Positions 9,506-17,213 of a stretch of DNA of 64,000 nucleotides are shown in pieces. Numbering within the stretch: the first letter of the stretch is position 1; every line of letters starts with the position of its first letter. Origin of the DNA: SVTX01 sp045602385 (GTDB lineage: Bacteria; Bacillota; Clostridia; Oscillospirales; CAG-272); assembly GCA_045602385.1 (NCBI GenBank), contig JAZSBL010000023.1, forward strand, positions 1 through 64,000. The letters are read 5' to 3'. The position numbers and the translations under genes were made by a program. The notes beneath the pieces were generated by a model, which did no database searches, was not told the DNA's origin, and saw only the letters and a list, made by a program, of their open reading frames with translations.

Positions 9506-9520
9506 TAAAAGATAAATGCT

Positions 9521-9549
9521 CAAAGCCTCTGTCGAGTACAGAGGCTTTG
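9521..9549 (+). terminator. hairpin after the lipoprotein gene
   Basis: A 12-bp perfect stem (9521-9532/9538-9549) is followed by AT-rich sequence but only a poor T run. It is a terminator or a transcript-stabilising hairpin. Confidence 0.6.
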
Positions 9550-9571
9550 ATTATAAAAGCGAGGTATTGTT

Positions 9572-10207
9572 ATGAAATACACCCATCTTATGTGGGATTT
9601 TAACGGCACTATATTTGATGATGCTGAGGCGGGGATAAAGAGCGTAAATAAGATGCTTCTGGAGAGAGGGCTTGTCCCAATACCGAGCAAGGAGAGATAC
9701 CAGGAGATATTCGATTTCCCGATAGAGGATTATTATCGCTCGCTTGGATTTGACTTTGAGCGTGAGCCATATGAGGTGCTGGCGCCTATCTGGGTGGATC
9801 TTTACAATATGAACGCGGAGGATGCCGGAACTTGCGATGGCGTCGAGGAGACTATGCAGGCGGTCAGTGCCCTCGGTGTGGAGCAGAACGTGCTTTCCGC
9901 ATGCGAGCTTGGAATGCTTAATCGCTATCTCGAAAAGCTCGGTGTCCGAAAGTACCTCAACGAGGTAATGGGACTTGACAACATTCACGCGCGCAGCAAG
10001 CTTGCTTTGGCGTATGAGTGGGTGGCTAAGAATCCCGGCGCGAGAGTGTTAATGATAGGTGACACTACCCATGACTATGAGACTGCGCAGGCGCTTTCGG
10101 CTGATTGCGTGCTTTACGCGGGCGGACATCAATCGAGAGCAAAGCTTGAGAGATGCGGTTGCCCGGTCATAGACGATATCGGAGAGATCATTGAATATTT
10201 GAAATAA
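9572..10207 (+). CDS. HAD-superfamily hydrolase, phosphoglycolate-phosphatase type
   Basis: A 211-residue member of the haloacid dehalogenase superfamily. Motif I DFNGT (residues 9-13) carries the nucleophilic Asp, although the usual second Asp of DxD is Asn here. Motif IV GDTTHDYETA near residue 163 supplies the metal-binding acids. Most relatives hydrolyse small phosphate esters. The gene stands alone between two hairpins, so context does not help with substrate. The DxN form of motif I suggests altered activity and is worth noting. Confidence 0.75.
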   Translation: MKYTHLMWDFNGTIFDDAEAGIKSVNKMLLERGLVPIPSKERYQEIFDFPIEDYYRSLGFDFEREPYEVLAPIWVDLYNMNAEDAGTCDGVEETMQAVSALGVEQNVLSACELGMLNRYLEKLGVRKYLNEVMGLDNIHARSKLALAYEWVAKNPGARVLMIGDTTHDYETAQALSADCVLYAGGHQSRAKLERCGCPVIDDIGEIIEYLK

Positions 10208-10210
10208 GAA

Positions 10211-10249
10211 AAAGCAGTCTGTTAAATCCAACAGACTGCTTTCTTTTTA
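10211..10249. terminator. terminator between convergent genes
   Basis: A 13-bp stem (10211-10223/10230-10242) is followed by T-rich sequence. It lies between the convergent HAD and RHH genes and could serve both. Confidence 0.75.
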
Positions 10250-10459
10250 TTCGCCTTTGCTTTCGTATTCGGAGAGGTCTATCGAAGCAAGCTTCTTTTG
10301 ATCGAACTTGCCCTTGGCGCGCTCAAAATATTGAACGTTATTGCGAAGCATGAATATAAACTGATTATTTGGCGTTCTGCCCTCCGCTTCGGATACGTAT
10401 AGCAGCTTTTTCATAAGATCCTCGGATAATCTTACCGTTATTTCATACTGATTCTTCAT
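10247..10459 (-). CDS. small ribbon-helix-helix (Arc-like) protein
   Basis: The 70-residue product opens with a short strand (YEITVRLSEDL), then two helices joined by a turn (EAEGRTPNNQFIFMLRNNVQYFERAKG). This is the layout of Arc/MetJ-type DNA-binding repressors. Its start overlaps the end of the membrane-protein gene by four bases. It may regulate that operon, but this is inference; no palindromic operator stood out upstream. Confidence 0.6.
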   Translation of the reverse strand: MKNQYEITVRLSEDLMKKLLYVSEAEGRTPNNQFIFMLRNNVQYFERAKGKFDQKKLASIDLSEYESKGE

Positions 10460-11013
10460 ACTGAACTCCTGTTTGTTGTATTTCCGGCGCGAGCGGCTGC
10501 CGAATTTTGTTGTCTTAAATATTTGATGGCTCTCTCGTCTGCTTCAAAATAGATCACGGACCGTTCCTTACCTATATCAAACAGCGCGTAGTAAATAGTT
10601 GGCGCGGAGAGGGAGGAGATGCAAATATAATTCTTTCTGAGAGATGATCTGCATAATTTTTCGTATGCGTTATCGTCATAGTATCCGAACTCTAAAAGTG
10701 TATTTATCTCCAACGAGAGAAGTCTGCGACGAATGCTTTTTCCGTAGATAACGGTTACTGTCATTTCTCCGCCGGAAAAGATTATCTCGTATTCGGGGCA
10801 GACAAATCGCCAGCTTACAAACACGACCAAAGAGCAGAAGGCTACATTGAGCAGAAAAAACTGAATATAGAGGAGCGGTGGGGCAAGGTATAAGATCAGA
10901 CCGGATAAGATCAAAAAGAGAAGAATATACCCTGCGATAACTGCTACGCGCGCCCTTAGAAGCGTTCCGTCGTTTTTTCTTTTTACAATATATTCAAGCA
11001 CACCGGACTCCAT
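10456..11013 (-). CDS. membrane protein with a PH-like cytoplasmic domain
   Basis: A 185-residue protein with two adjacent membrane helices (VAVIAGYILLFLILSGLILYL and LYIQFFLLNVAFCSLVVFVSW). A beta-rich domain follows, similar in plan to bacterial PH-domain proteins. I place the start at 11013 because GGGGGGTG lies a few bases upstream; a longer frame to 11073 begins without a ribosome site. It is coupled to the small RHH gene. Function unknown. Confidence 0.55.
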   Translation of the reverse strand: MESGVLEYIVKRKNDGTLLRARVAVIAGYILLFLILSGLILYLAPPLLYIQFFLLNVAFCSLVVFVSWRFVCPEYEIIFSGGEMTVTVIYGKSIRRRLLSLEINTLLEFGYYDDNAYEKLCRSSLRKNYICISSLSAPTIYYALFDIGKERSVIYFEADERAIKYLRQQNSAAARAGNTTNRSSV

Positions 11014-11102
11014 CCCGTCACCCCCCGTTATATTAGATAAATATATTATACTATCAAAGAGAAACTTTTTCAATAAAGGAAAGAAAAAAACACAAAAAAA
11101 AC

Positions 11103-11131
11103 TTGATATTTTGAAAAAAATGTTGTATAAT
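11103..11131 (+). promoter_or_regulatory. SigA promoter for the ACT-domain/UPF0210 operon
   Basis: TTGATA, a 17-bp spacer and a perfect TATAAT lie 36 bp before the start codon. Confidence 0.8.
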
Positions 11132-11166
11132 GATTATATTAAAGTAACATGGAGGCATATTGAAAA

Positions 11167-11436
11167 ATGAAGGCGGTAATTACTGTAACGGGCAAGGATT
11201 CCGTTGGTATAATTGCAAAAGTATCCACCGAGTGCGCAAAGTACGATGCAAATATCGTCGATATTTCGCAAAGTGTACTTTCAGATTACTTTGCAATGAT
11301 CATGCTTGCGGATATAGATGAACTTAAGGTTCCTTTCTCGGAGTTTGTTGATATTCTTTCCTGTGTGGGACAGGAGCGCGGACTTGCGATAAACGTAATG
11401 CACGAGGATATATTCAATACGATGCATCACATCTGA
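11167..11436 (+). CDS. ACT domain protein, UPF0237 family
   Basis: An 89-residue stand-alone ACT domain (VITVTGKDSVGIIAKVSTECAKY), a fold that usually binds amino acids as a regulator. In Firmicutes this family is encoded directly before a UPF0210 protein, as it is here (10-bp gap). I infer that the two work together, with the ACT protein as the probable sensory partner. The ligand is unknown. Confidence 0.85.
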   Translation: MKAVITVTGKDSVGIIAKVSTECAKYDANIVDISQSVLSDYFAMIMLADIDELKVPFSEFVDILSCVGQERGLAINVMHEDIFNTMHHI

Positions 11437-11446
11437 GGCAATAGCA

Positions 11447-12805
11447 ATGGTAAATACAAAGGATATACTTGAAACGATAAATATGATCCACGAGGAAAAC
11501 CTCGACATTCGTACTATTACGATGGGTATCTCGCTTTATGACTGCGTAAGTGAGGATGAGGGCAGACTCTGTGAGAAGATATACGATAAAATTACTACAA
11601 GCGCACGTGACCTTGTAAAGGTTGGCGGAGATATAGAAAAGAAGTACGGTATTCCGATAGTCAATAAGAGAGTGTCGGTAACACCTGTATCACTCGTTGG
11701 CGGAACTCTTTCGCCCGAGGGATATATCAAGGTGGCAAAAACCCTTGACAGGGCGGCTAAGGAGCTTGGAATAAACTTTATCGGAGGATTTTCAGCTCTT
11801 GTCCAAAAGGGAATGACCAAGGGAGCGGAGAATATGATCTCTATAATTCCCGAGGCACTTGCCGAGACCGATTTCGTTTGCTCATCCGTTAACGTGGCAT
11901 CAACTAAGGCGGGCATCAATATGGATGCAATCAAGCTTATGGGAAGCACCATCAAGAGAGCGGCGTACCTGACACGCGACAGAGATTCTATCGGCTGCGC
12001 GAAGCTCGTTGTGTTTGCCAACGTTCCCGAGGACAACCCGTTTATGGCGGGAGCATTCCACGGAATCGGTGAGCCTGAGAACGTGATTAACGTCGGAGTT
12101 TCGGGCCCCGGAGTTGTAAGCTCCGCGATAAAGAGGGCAGGCGACTGCGATCTCTCCGAGCTTGCGGACGTTATCAAAAAGACCGCGTTTAAGATAACCA
12201 GAGTAGGTCAGCTTGTGGCAAGTGAGGCGGCAAAGGCACTCAACACCCCCTTCGGTATAGTAGACCTTTCATTGGCCCCCACACCCGCAGTTGGCGACTC
12301 GGTGGCGCATATACTTGAAAATATGGGACTTGAATCCTGCGGAGCGCACGGAACTACGGCGACTCTTGCAATGCTCAACGACGCGGTCAAAAAGGGCGGA
12401 GTTATGGCATCAAGTCACGTGGGCGGACTTTCCGGCGCGTTTATTCCCGTGTCCGAGGACGCCGGCATGATAGCGGCGGTAGAGCGCGGCGCGCTTACGC
12501 TTGAAAAGCTGGAAGCTATGACGGCGGTATGCTCCGTCGGCCTTGACATGATTGCCATTCCCGGTGACATTGACGAGGCGGTCATATGCGGTATCATCGC
12601 GGACGAGATCTCTATCGGTGTAGTCAACACCAAGACCACGGCGGTCAGAGTTATTCCCGCGTACGGCAAGGGCGTTGGCGACAGCATCGACTACGGCGGA
12701 CTTCTCGGACGCGCGCCTATCATGGACGTCAAGAGATATTCTCCCGCGAAATTTATAAATCGCGGCGGAAGAATTCCCGCGCCCATTCACAGCTTGAAGA
12801 ACTGA
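11447..12805 (+). CDS. UPF0210/DUF711 family protein
   Basis: A 452-residue conserved protein of the UPF0210 (DUF711) family. The family has been compared structurally with glycyl-radical enzymes, but I see no proven function. Recognisable stretches include DIRTITMGISLYDC near the start, VNVGVSGPGVV in the middle and the glycine-rich SSHVGGLSGAFIPVSEDAGM near the C-terminus. Length is usual for the family. It is co-transcribed with the ACT-domain gene. Confidence 0.85.
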   Translation: MVNTKDILETINMIHEENLDIRTITMGISLYDCVSEDEGRLCEKIYDKITTSARDLVKVGGDIEKKYGIPIVNKRVSVTPVSLVGGTLSPEGYIKVAKTLDRAAKELGINFIGGFSALVQKGMTKGAENMISIIPEALAETDFVCSSVNVASTKAGINMDAIKLMGSTIKRAAYLTRDRDSIGCAKLVVFANVPEDNPFMAGAFHGIGEPENVINVGVSGPGVVSSAIKRAGDCDLSELADVIKKTAFKITRVGQLVASEAAKALNTPFGIVDLSLAPTPAVGDSVAHILENMGLESCGAHGTTATLAMLNDAVKKGGVMASSHVGGLSGAFIPVSEDAGMIAAVERGALTLEKLEAMTAVCSVGLDMIAIPGDIDEAVICGIIADEISIGVVNTKTTAVRVIPAYGKGVGDSIDYGGLLGRAPIMDVKRYSPAKFINRGGRIPAPIHSLKN

Positions 12806-12863
12806 TTAGAGTAAATTATTTTAAGTAAATAATAAAATCAAGATAAAACAGGAGGAAAACAAA

Positions 12864-13193
12864 ATGAAGCTTTGTTCCATTTATTCGGATATGTCCGACA
12901 AGGTAAAGGGCGTAATCTTCGCAAAAAAGATCGCAGAGGCTGAGGCAGAGGCTGCTGCAGCTCGCAAGAAGACTGTTCTCGTTGTTTGCATCTGCGCAGG
13001 TATCGCTATCGTAGCTGCAGCTATGGCAGTAGGCGTATACTTCCTTTTGAAGCAGGAGTCTGTTAAGGCTAAGATCAACGCAACCGTTGAGAAGGTCAAG
13101 AGCAAGCTCCCCAAGAAGAAGGCATGCGAGTGCGAGGAGTGCGAGGCAGTAGAGGAAGCAGCTGAAGAAGTAGCTGAAGAAGTAGCTGAATAA
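12864..13193 (+). CDS. small single-pass membrane protein with acidic tail
   Basis: A 109-residue protein. An Ala/Glu-rich N-terminal helix (KIAEAEAEAAAARKK) leads into one membrane helix (about residues 37-62). A Lys-rich stretch, a CECEEC cluster and a repetitive EEVAEE-type tail follow. A strong ribosome site (AGGAGG) and a strong terminator suggest high expression. I do not recognise a family. The CxCxxC cluster could bind metal, but that is a guess. Confidence 0.65.
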   Translation: MKLCSIYSDMSDKVKGVIFAKKIAEAEAEAAAARKKTVLVVCICAGIAIVAAAMAVGVYFLLKQESVKAKINATVEKVKSKLPKKKACECEECEAVEEAAEEVAEEVAE

Positions 13194-13203
13194 TCAACGA
13201 TCC

Positions 13204-13240
13204 AAAATATACGCGAGGAAATTTCCTCGCGTATATTTTT
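13204..13240 (+). terminator. strong intrinsic terminator
   Basis: A perfect 36-bp palindrome (13204-13239) ends in a T run. It closes the small membrane-protein transcript. Confidence 0.9.
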
Positions 13241-13242
13241 TA

Positions 13243-13271
13243 TTGACTAAATGGGGTTTTTGGTTTATAAT
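13243..13271 (+). promoter_or_regulatory. SigA promoter for the PHP gene
   Basis: TTGACT, a 17-bp spacer and TATAAT follow directly after the preceding terminator, 34 bp before the next start codon. Confidence 0.8.
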
Positions 13272-13305
13272 TAGAATAAGAAATTAATCCAAAGGAGGGA
13301 AGGCC

Positions 13306-14043
13306 ATGATACAGGATCTGCATTCGCATACGAGATATTCATTTTGCGGTAAGGACGAGCCTGAGACAATCGTTGAGGCGGCAATTGCGGGTGGCATAGA
13401 GTTATTCGGTATTTGCGACCACAATTACGGAGTGGGTTTTGAAACAATGGAGATGTTCAACTACCCGGATACGGATACCCCCAACAGCTATGGGCCTAAC
13501 CTTGTTAAATATTTTGAGCATCAGAAGCGCATCAAGGAAAAATATGCGGACAAGATCAAGATCATGCGCGGAATAGAGGTTGCAACCCTGCAGGAGAAGA
13601 AATACGCCCTGCCTGACGGAATCGACGTGTCCTTTTTTGACTATTGCCTTATCGAGCATGTCGATCATCCCAAGTCAAGCAGCGGGGGAGATATTTTTTC
13701 CTTTGCGAAAAGATGCGGTTGCTACGCCGGTATTGCGCACACCGACCTTTTTGCCCATGCGCAGAGGCTGGGGATCGCTCCGATTGATTATTTCAAGCGT
13801 ATGGCTGACGAAAACATCTTCTGGGAGATGAATATAAGCTACGACAGTATCCACAAATACAGGGAGCATGCCTATATGCTGAGATTCTTCTCTGACGAGA
13901 GGGAGCAGGAGATAGTACTCCAATCGGGTGTGAGGGTAAGCATCGGCTTTGACGGACACAGGGTTGAGGATTATTTACCTGATAGGGTAAGGGAATATTG
14001 CCAAAGGCTTGAGAAAATGGGCATCAAGAAGCCCTTTGAATAA
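13306..14043 (+). CDS. PHP-domain metal-dependent hydrolase
   Basis: A 245-residue PHP protein. The first metal-binding motif LHSHTRYS is at residues 5-12 and CDHNYG lies near 37. Later His and Asp residues (IEHVDHP, GIAHTD, GFDGHR) complete the expected metal sites. Relatives include histidinol phosphatase and other phosphoesterases. No histidine genes lie nearby, so I give only the superfamily. It is followed 17 bp later by the AlaX-like gene, probably in one operon. Confidence 0.8.
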   Translation: MIQDLHSHTRYSFCGKDEPETIVEAAIAGGIELFGICDHNYGVGFETMEMFNYPDTDTPNSYGPNLVKYFEHQKRIKEKYADKIKIMRGIEVATLQEKKYALPDGIDVSFFDYCLIEHVDHPKSSSGGDIFSFAKRCGCYAGIAHTDLFAHAQRLGIAPIDYFKRMADENIFWEMNISYDSIHKYREHAYMLRFFSDEREQEIVLQSGVRVSIGFDGHRVEDYLPDRVREYCQRLEKMGIKKPFE

Positions 14044-14060
14044 AAAGAAACGGAAGAAAT

Positions 14061-15224
14061 ATGAAGACCGAAAGATTATTTGATAAGAGCAGTAAAATAG
14101 AGAGCTTTGAGGCAGTTGTGCTTTCCTGCGTGCAGAGAGAGGGCGGGGAATACGCCGTGGTGCTTGACAGGACTGCATTCTTCCCGAATGAGGGAGGGCA
14201 GAGCTGTGATACGGGTGTTATCGACTGCGCGCGCGTGCTGTCTGTTGACGAGTGCGACGGAGTAATTATACATTCGCTTGACATGCCGCTCGAAGTGGGT
14301 AAAACGGTAGCGTGCCGGCTTGACTATGCCGAGAGATTCAAAAAAATGCAGAATCATACCGCGGAGCATATCATATCGGGGCTTATTCACGCAGAATACG
14401 GCTTTGATAACGTTGGTTTCCATCTGGGCGAGGGGTACATGACCGCCGATTTTAACGGTGAGCTGACCTCTGCGATGCTTGAGGGTATTGAATACAAGGC
14501 GAATCTCGTTGTCGTTGCCTGCAAGCAGGTAAAGGCTTATTATCCGGATGAGACGACACTTCGGGGTATGGAATACCGCTCTAAGCTTGATTTTTACGAG
14601 AACGTAAGAATCGTTGAAATTGAGGACACCGACAAGTGCGCTTGCTGTGCGCCCCACGTCGAGAACACGGGTGAGGTCGGCATTATAAAGATCCTTGACG
14701 CTATCAGATACAAGGGCGGCACGCGAATTACCATGATCGCAGGTCTTGACGCGCTTGCAGATTACAAGTCAAGGCTCTCCGAGATAAAGCACATCTCTAT
14801 GGCTATCTCGTCTAAGCAGAGCGAAGTGGGAGATGGTGTTGACAGACTTATTGAGGAAATGGGCAGACTTAAGGGCGCGATATCGTCACTTAAACGTGAA
14901 ATCATGCAGGGAAAGCTGGATGAAATGAAAGGTACGGACGGTTCGATAGTTCTTTTTGAGGAGCTTGACGATATGCTTGCGCTCCGTAATCTCGCAAATG
15001 ACGCGGTGGGGAAGTGCGGCAAGGTGTTTGCGGTATTCTCAAGGAGCGATGACGGCTATAAGTACATAATCGCGAGCAACACGCTTGATCTTAAGGCACT
15101 CTCTCGCGAGATAAATTCGGCAATTGACGGCCGCGGCGGCGGAAGCAAGCAAATGATACAGGGAAGCTGCAGGGCTGACGTGGACACTATAAAAGCCTAC
15201 TTTTCAAGTGAAACATACAAATAA
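14061..15224 (+). CDS. alanyl-tRNA editing protein (AlaX-L like) with DHHA1 domain
   Basis: A 387-residue protein similar to the editing and C-terminal parts of alanyl-tRNA synthetase. FFPNEGGQ at about 41-48 and HTAEH at 99-103, with a later Cys/His cluster (CACCAPH), form the zinc site that removes Ser or Gly wrongly attached to tRNA-Ala. The C-terminal third looks like a DHHA1 domain (GGGSKQMIQGS). The synthetase catalytic domain is absent, so this is a free-standing trans-editor. Confidence 0.85.
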   Translation: MKTERLFDKSSKIESFEAVVLSCVQREGGEYAVVLDRTAFFPNEGGQSCDTGVIDCARVLSVDECDGVIIHSLDMPLEVGKTVACRLDYAERFKKMQNHTAEHIISGLIHAEYGFDNVGFHLGEGYMTADFNGELTSAMLEGIEYKANLVVVACKQVKAYYPDETTLRGMEYRSKLDFYENVRIVEIEDTDKCACCAPHVENTGEVGIIKILDAIRYKGGTRITMIAGLDALADYKSRLSEIKHISMAISSKQSEVGDGVDRLIEEMGRLKGAISSLKREIMQGKLDEMKGTDGSIVLFEELDDMLALRNLANDAVGKCGKVFAVFSRSDDGYKYIIASNTLDLKALSREINSAIDGRGGGSKQMIQGSCRADVDTIKAYFSSETYK

Positions 15225-15230
15225 AAAAAC

Positions 15231-15257
15231 AAAGCTCCCGCAGTGCGGGAGCTTTTT
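15231..15257. terminator. terminator between convergent genes
   Basis: An 11-bp stem (15231-15241/15245-15255) has T on the right and A on the left. It can stop the AlaX transcript and the protease transcript. Confidence 0.85.
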
Positions 15258-15261
15258 AATT

Positions 15262-16656
15262 TTATTTGAAGGAGGTGAAACCTAAATCCTTAATGGTTGG
15301 ACCTATATTATAAGTGATTAATAATTGCTTCAGCCACGAAATGGAGAGCGTAATTGACTCTTGATATGTAGCAAGCATTTTGCTTTTTATATAGTAAGTG
15401 CCCTCATAAGAAGTACATGTCAAAGATGACGAGGATGTGAATGTGTGAGCGTTGATATATCCACTTGTTTCGTTGTTTTTATACGAAACATTCTTGTCGG
15501 TATAGGTTGCCAAGTAGCGACATTTTGTGGGATCTTGGGGTAATCCTAGTTGTGTAGTTATAATTGCACCATTACTAAGTACTATATGAGTGCCTATAGC
15601 CACCAGATCTATGTCGTACAAATATGCTATCGACATGATTGTTTGAGAGCTTGATGCGTGATAATCAAATGCAATCCATCCTTCGCCAGAATTATTATAA
15701 TTGTTTATTATCCATTCTTTGAGTAACGTATGGGGATCATAATTAGCCCTAAAAAATTCTTCCATAGTTAGTGGAGTGTCATATATCAGGTTGCCTAATT
15801 CAGATGTGAAAACTGCAAAATTTAAATTTTGAGAATCGCTAATCCCCCAAGTGTTTATTCCAACGACCTCTCCATACTCATTAAACAAAGGTCCGCCGGA
15901 GTTGCCGTGAGTTATAGATGCATCGTGTTGGAGATAGTTTACGCCGTCTAATACTCGGTTATAATGTGTGACAACACCTTGGGAAAATGTATCTGTTAAT
16001 CCTCTCGATGATCCAAATGCGTATACTGTGCTTCCTACTGAAATCGGCTGACTGCACACGGTCGCATAGTTATCAAACGTTGCATTAATTTTAAGCACCG
16101 CAAGATCAATATCTTTGTCGTAGGCAAGAACATTTGTGATTTTATACGATTGGCCATCTATTATAATTTTAGCTGAATATGCCCCTTCAATTACGTGATA
16201 ATTGGTAATTATTTTACCGTCATCTGAATATACAAAGCCGGTAGCAAGGGCAAGTTCCTCCCCCCATTTATCATAAGTGACAATTTCACCTACATATGAC
16301 AGTGCTTGTTCATAAAGATCGGAGGGTGAGAGCTTATCTAACTTGAATTCCGTGTCTATGAACGAGGAACAATTTGAGCATGTTAATCGCTTTACTCCCG
16401 GGGTAGTGCATGTGGGTTCGGTGATTGTTTCTTCTTTGGAATAATCATGGTCGAGTAGTGGTATTTCAGATGTTTGAACTTCCCCACAAGAACATTCTCT
16501 TTTTTGCATGCCAACTTTAAAACAACTTGGGTTTTCTATGATATGCCATTCGTCAAATTTATGGCTATGAAGTGAAATAAAAGTAGAGTTAGAGTCACAT
16601 GCAGTACAAATAATGAGGAAAAAGAATAAACAGGTTAACACAAGTAATTTCTTCAT
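15262..16656 (-). CDS. lipoprotein trypsin-like serine protease (S1C/HtrA type) with cysteine-rich repeats
   Basis: A 464-residue exported lipoprotein (lipobox CTAC, Cys20). Two short Cys-rich repeats follow (about 31-100) of the type PTC..PG.....C..C found on clostridial surface proteins. The protease domain has the triad His154 (TNYHVIEG), Asp184 (KDIDLAVL) and Ser253 (THGNSGGPLF). No PDZ domain is evident; instead there is a roughly 170-residue C-terminal region of unknown role. The gene and its regulator neighbour are clearly more AT-rich than the flanks, suggesting acquisition. Its promoter overlaps a perfect palindrome. Confidence 0.85.
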   Translation of the reverse strand: MKKLLVLTCLFFFLIICTACDSNSTFISLHSHKFDEWHIIENPSCFKVGMQKRECSCGEVQTSEIPLLDHDYSKEETITEPTCTTPGVKRLTCSNCSSFIDTEFKLDKLSPSDLYEQALSYVGEIVTYDKWGEELALATGFVYSDDGKIITNYHVIEGAYSAKIIIDGQSYKITNVLAYDKDIDLAVLKINATFDNYATVCSQPISVGSTVYAFGSSRGLTDTFSQGVVTHYNRVLDGVNYLQHDASITHGNSGGPLFNEYGEVVGINTWGISDSQNLNFAVFTSELGNLIYDTPLTMEEFFRANYDPHTLLKEWIINNYNNSGEGWIAFDYHASSSQTIMSIAYLYDIDLVAIGTHIVLSNGAIITTQLGLPQDPTKCRYLATYTDKNVSYKNNETSGYINAHTFTSSSSLTCTSYEGTYYIKSKMLATYQESITLSISWLKQLLITYNIGPTIKDLGFTSFK

Positions 16657-16695
16657 TACATTTGCTCCTTTAACTAAAATTTATCTAACACGAAA

Positions 16696-16721
16696 TATCA
16701 TACCAATATATTGGTATGATA
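16696..16721. promoter_or_regulatory. 26-bp perfect palindrome, probable operator
   Basis: The core ATACCAATATATTGGTAT is symmetric over 26 bp. It starts four bases beyond the -10 box of the protease promoter, so it should cover the transcription start. A repressor bound there would block protease expression. The divergent XRE protein is the obvious candidate. Confidence 0.7.
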
Positions 16722-16724
16722 GAT

Positions 16725-16753
16725 ATTATATATGAATATCATTAGTTTGTCAA
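16725..16753 (-). promoter_or_regulatory. SigA promoter of the protease gene
   Basis: Reading the minus strand: TTGACA (16753-16748), a 17-bp spacer, TATAAT (16730-16725). Both boxes are perfect. The palindromic operator follows immediately. Confidence 0.85.
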
Positions 16754-16815
16754 GAGTTTATAGAAATTATATGGTATAATGTAAGCAGTATAGTATAAAA
16801 AATGGAGAGGGAGAC

Positions 16816-17088
16816 ATGCTCAGAATTAAAGAATTACGTGAAGATCGAGATTTGCGGCAATGTGATGTCACGGCAGCTACAGGCATTGATCAACGCACCC
16901 TTTCCAATTATGAAACCGGAAAAACCAATCCGGACAGCTTTGCCATTATTAAGCTTGCCGAGTTCTTTGAAGTTTCCTGTGATTATTTGCTTGGAGTGAA
17001 TGATTTAAATATCAATAACAAGGCTGCGATAAAAAAAGAATTAAATGACATCAAAAAGAGGATTGATTTTATTTCAAAAAACATTTAA
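16816..17088 (+). CDS. XRE-family transcriptional regulator
   Basis: A 90-residue protein whose first 60 residues are a Cro/C1-type helix-turn-helix (LRIKELREDRDLRQCDVTAA, then TLSNYETGKTNP and a FFEVSCDYLLG end). A short helical tail follows. A TATAAT at 16775-16780 and the ribosome site GGAGAGGGAG precede it. Its position, divergent from the protease and next to the palindrome, suggests that it controls the protease and perhaps itself. Its AT-rich base use matches the protease gene, so the two probably arrived together. Confidence 0.85.
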   Translation: MLRIKELREDRDLRQCDVTAATGIDQRTLSNYETGKTNPDSFAIIKLAEFFEVSCDYLLGVNDLNINNKAAIKKELNDIKKRIDFISKNI

Positions 17089-17118
17089 AAAACCACTTGC
17101 TAAAAACAAGTGGTTTTT
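17089..17118 (+). terminator. terminator of the XRE gene
   Basis: An 11-bp stem (17089-17099/17107-17117) ends in T. It begins at the stop codon. Confidence 0.85.
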
Positions 17119-17152
17119 ATGTTTGGTGCGAGAATAATGCTGGTTGTGATTC

Positions 17153-17197
17153 GGGGGAGGGGCGCCCCCTTTTTTCAAAAAGGTTCGCCCCTCTCCC
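17153..17197 (-). terminator. GC-rich hairpin downstream of groEL
   Basis: The outer arms 17153-17164 and 17186-17197 pair with a single mismatch. It lies 16 bp beyond the groEL stop and is the likely end of the groESL transcript. Confidence 0.55.
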
Positions 17198-17213
17198 TAT
17201 GTTCCGGTACTAA

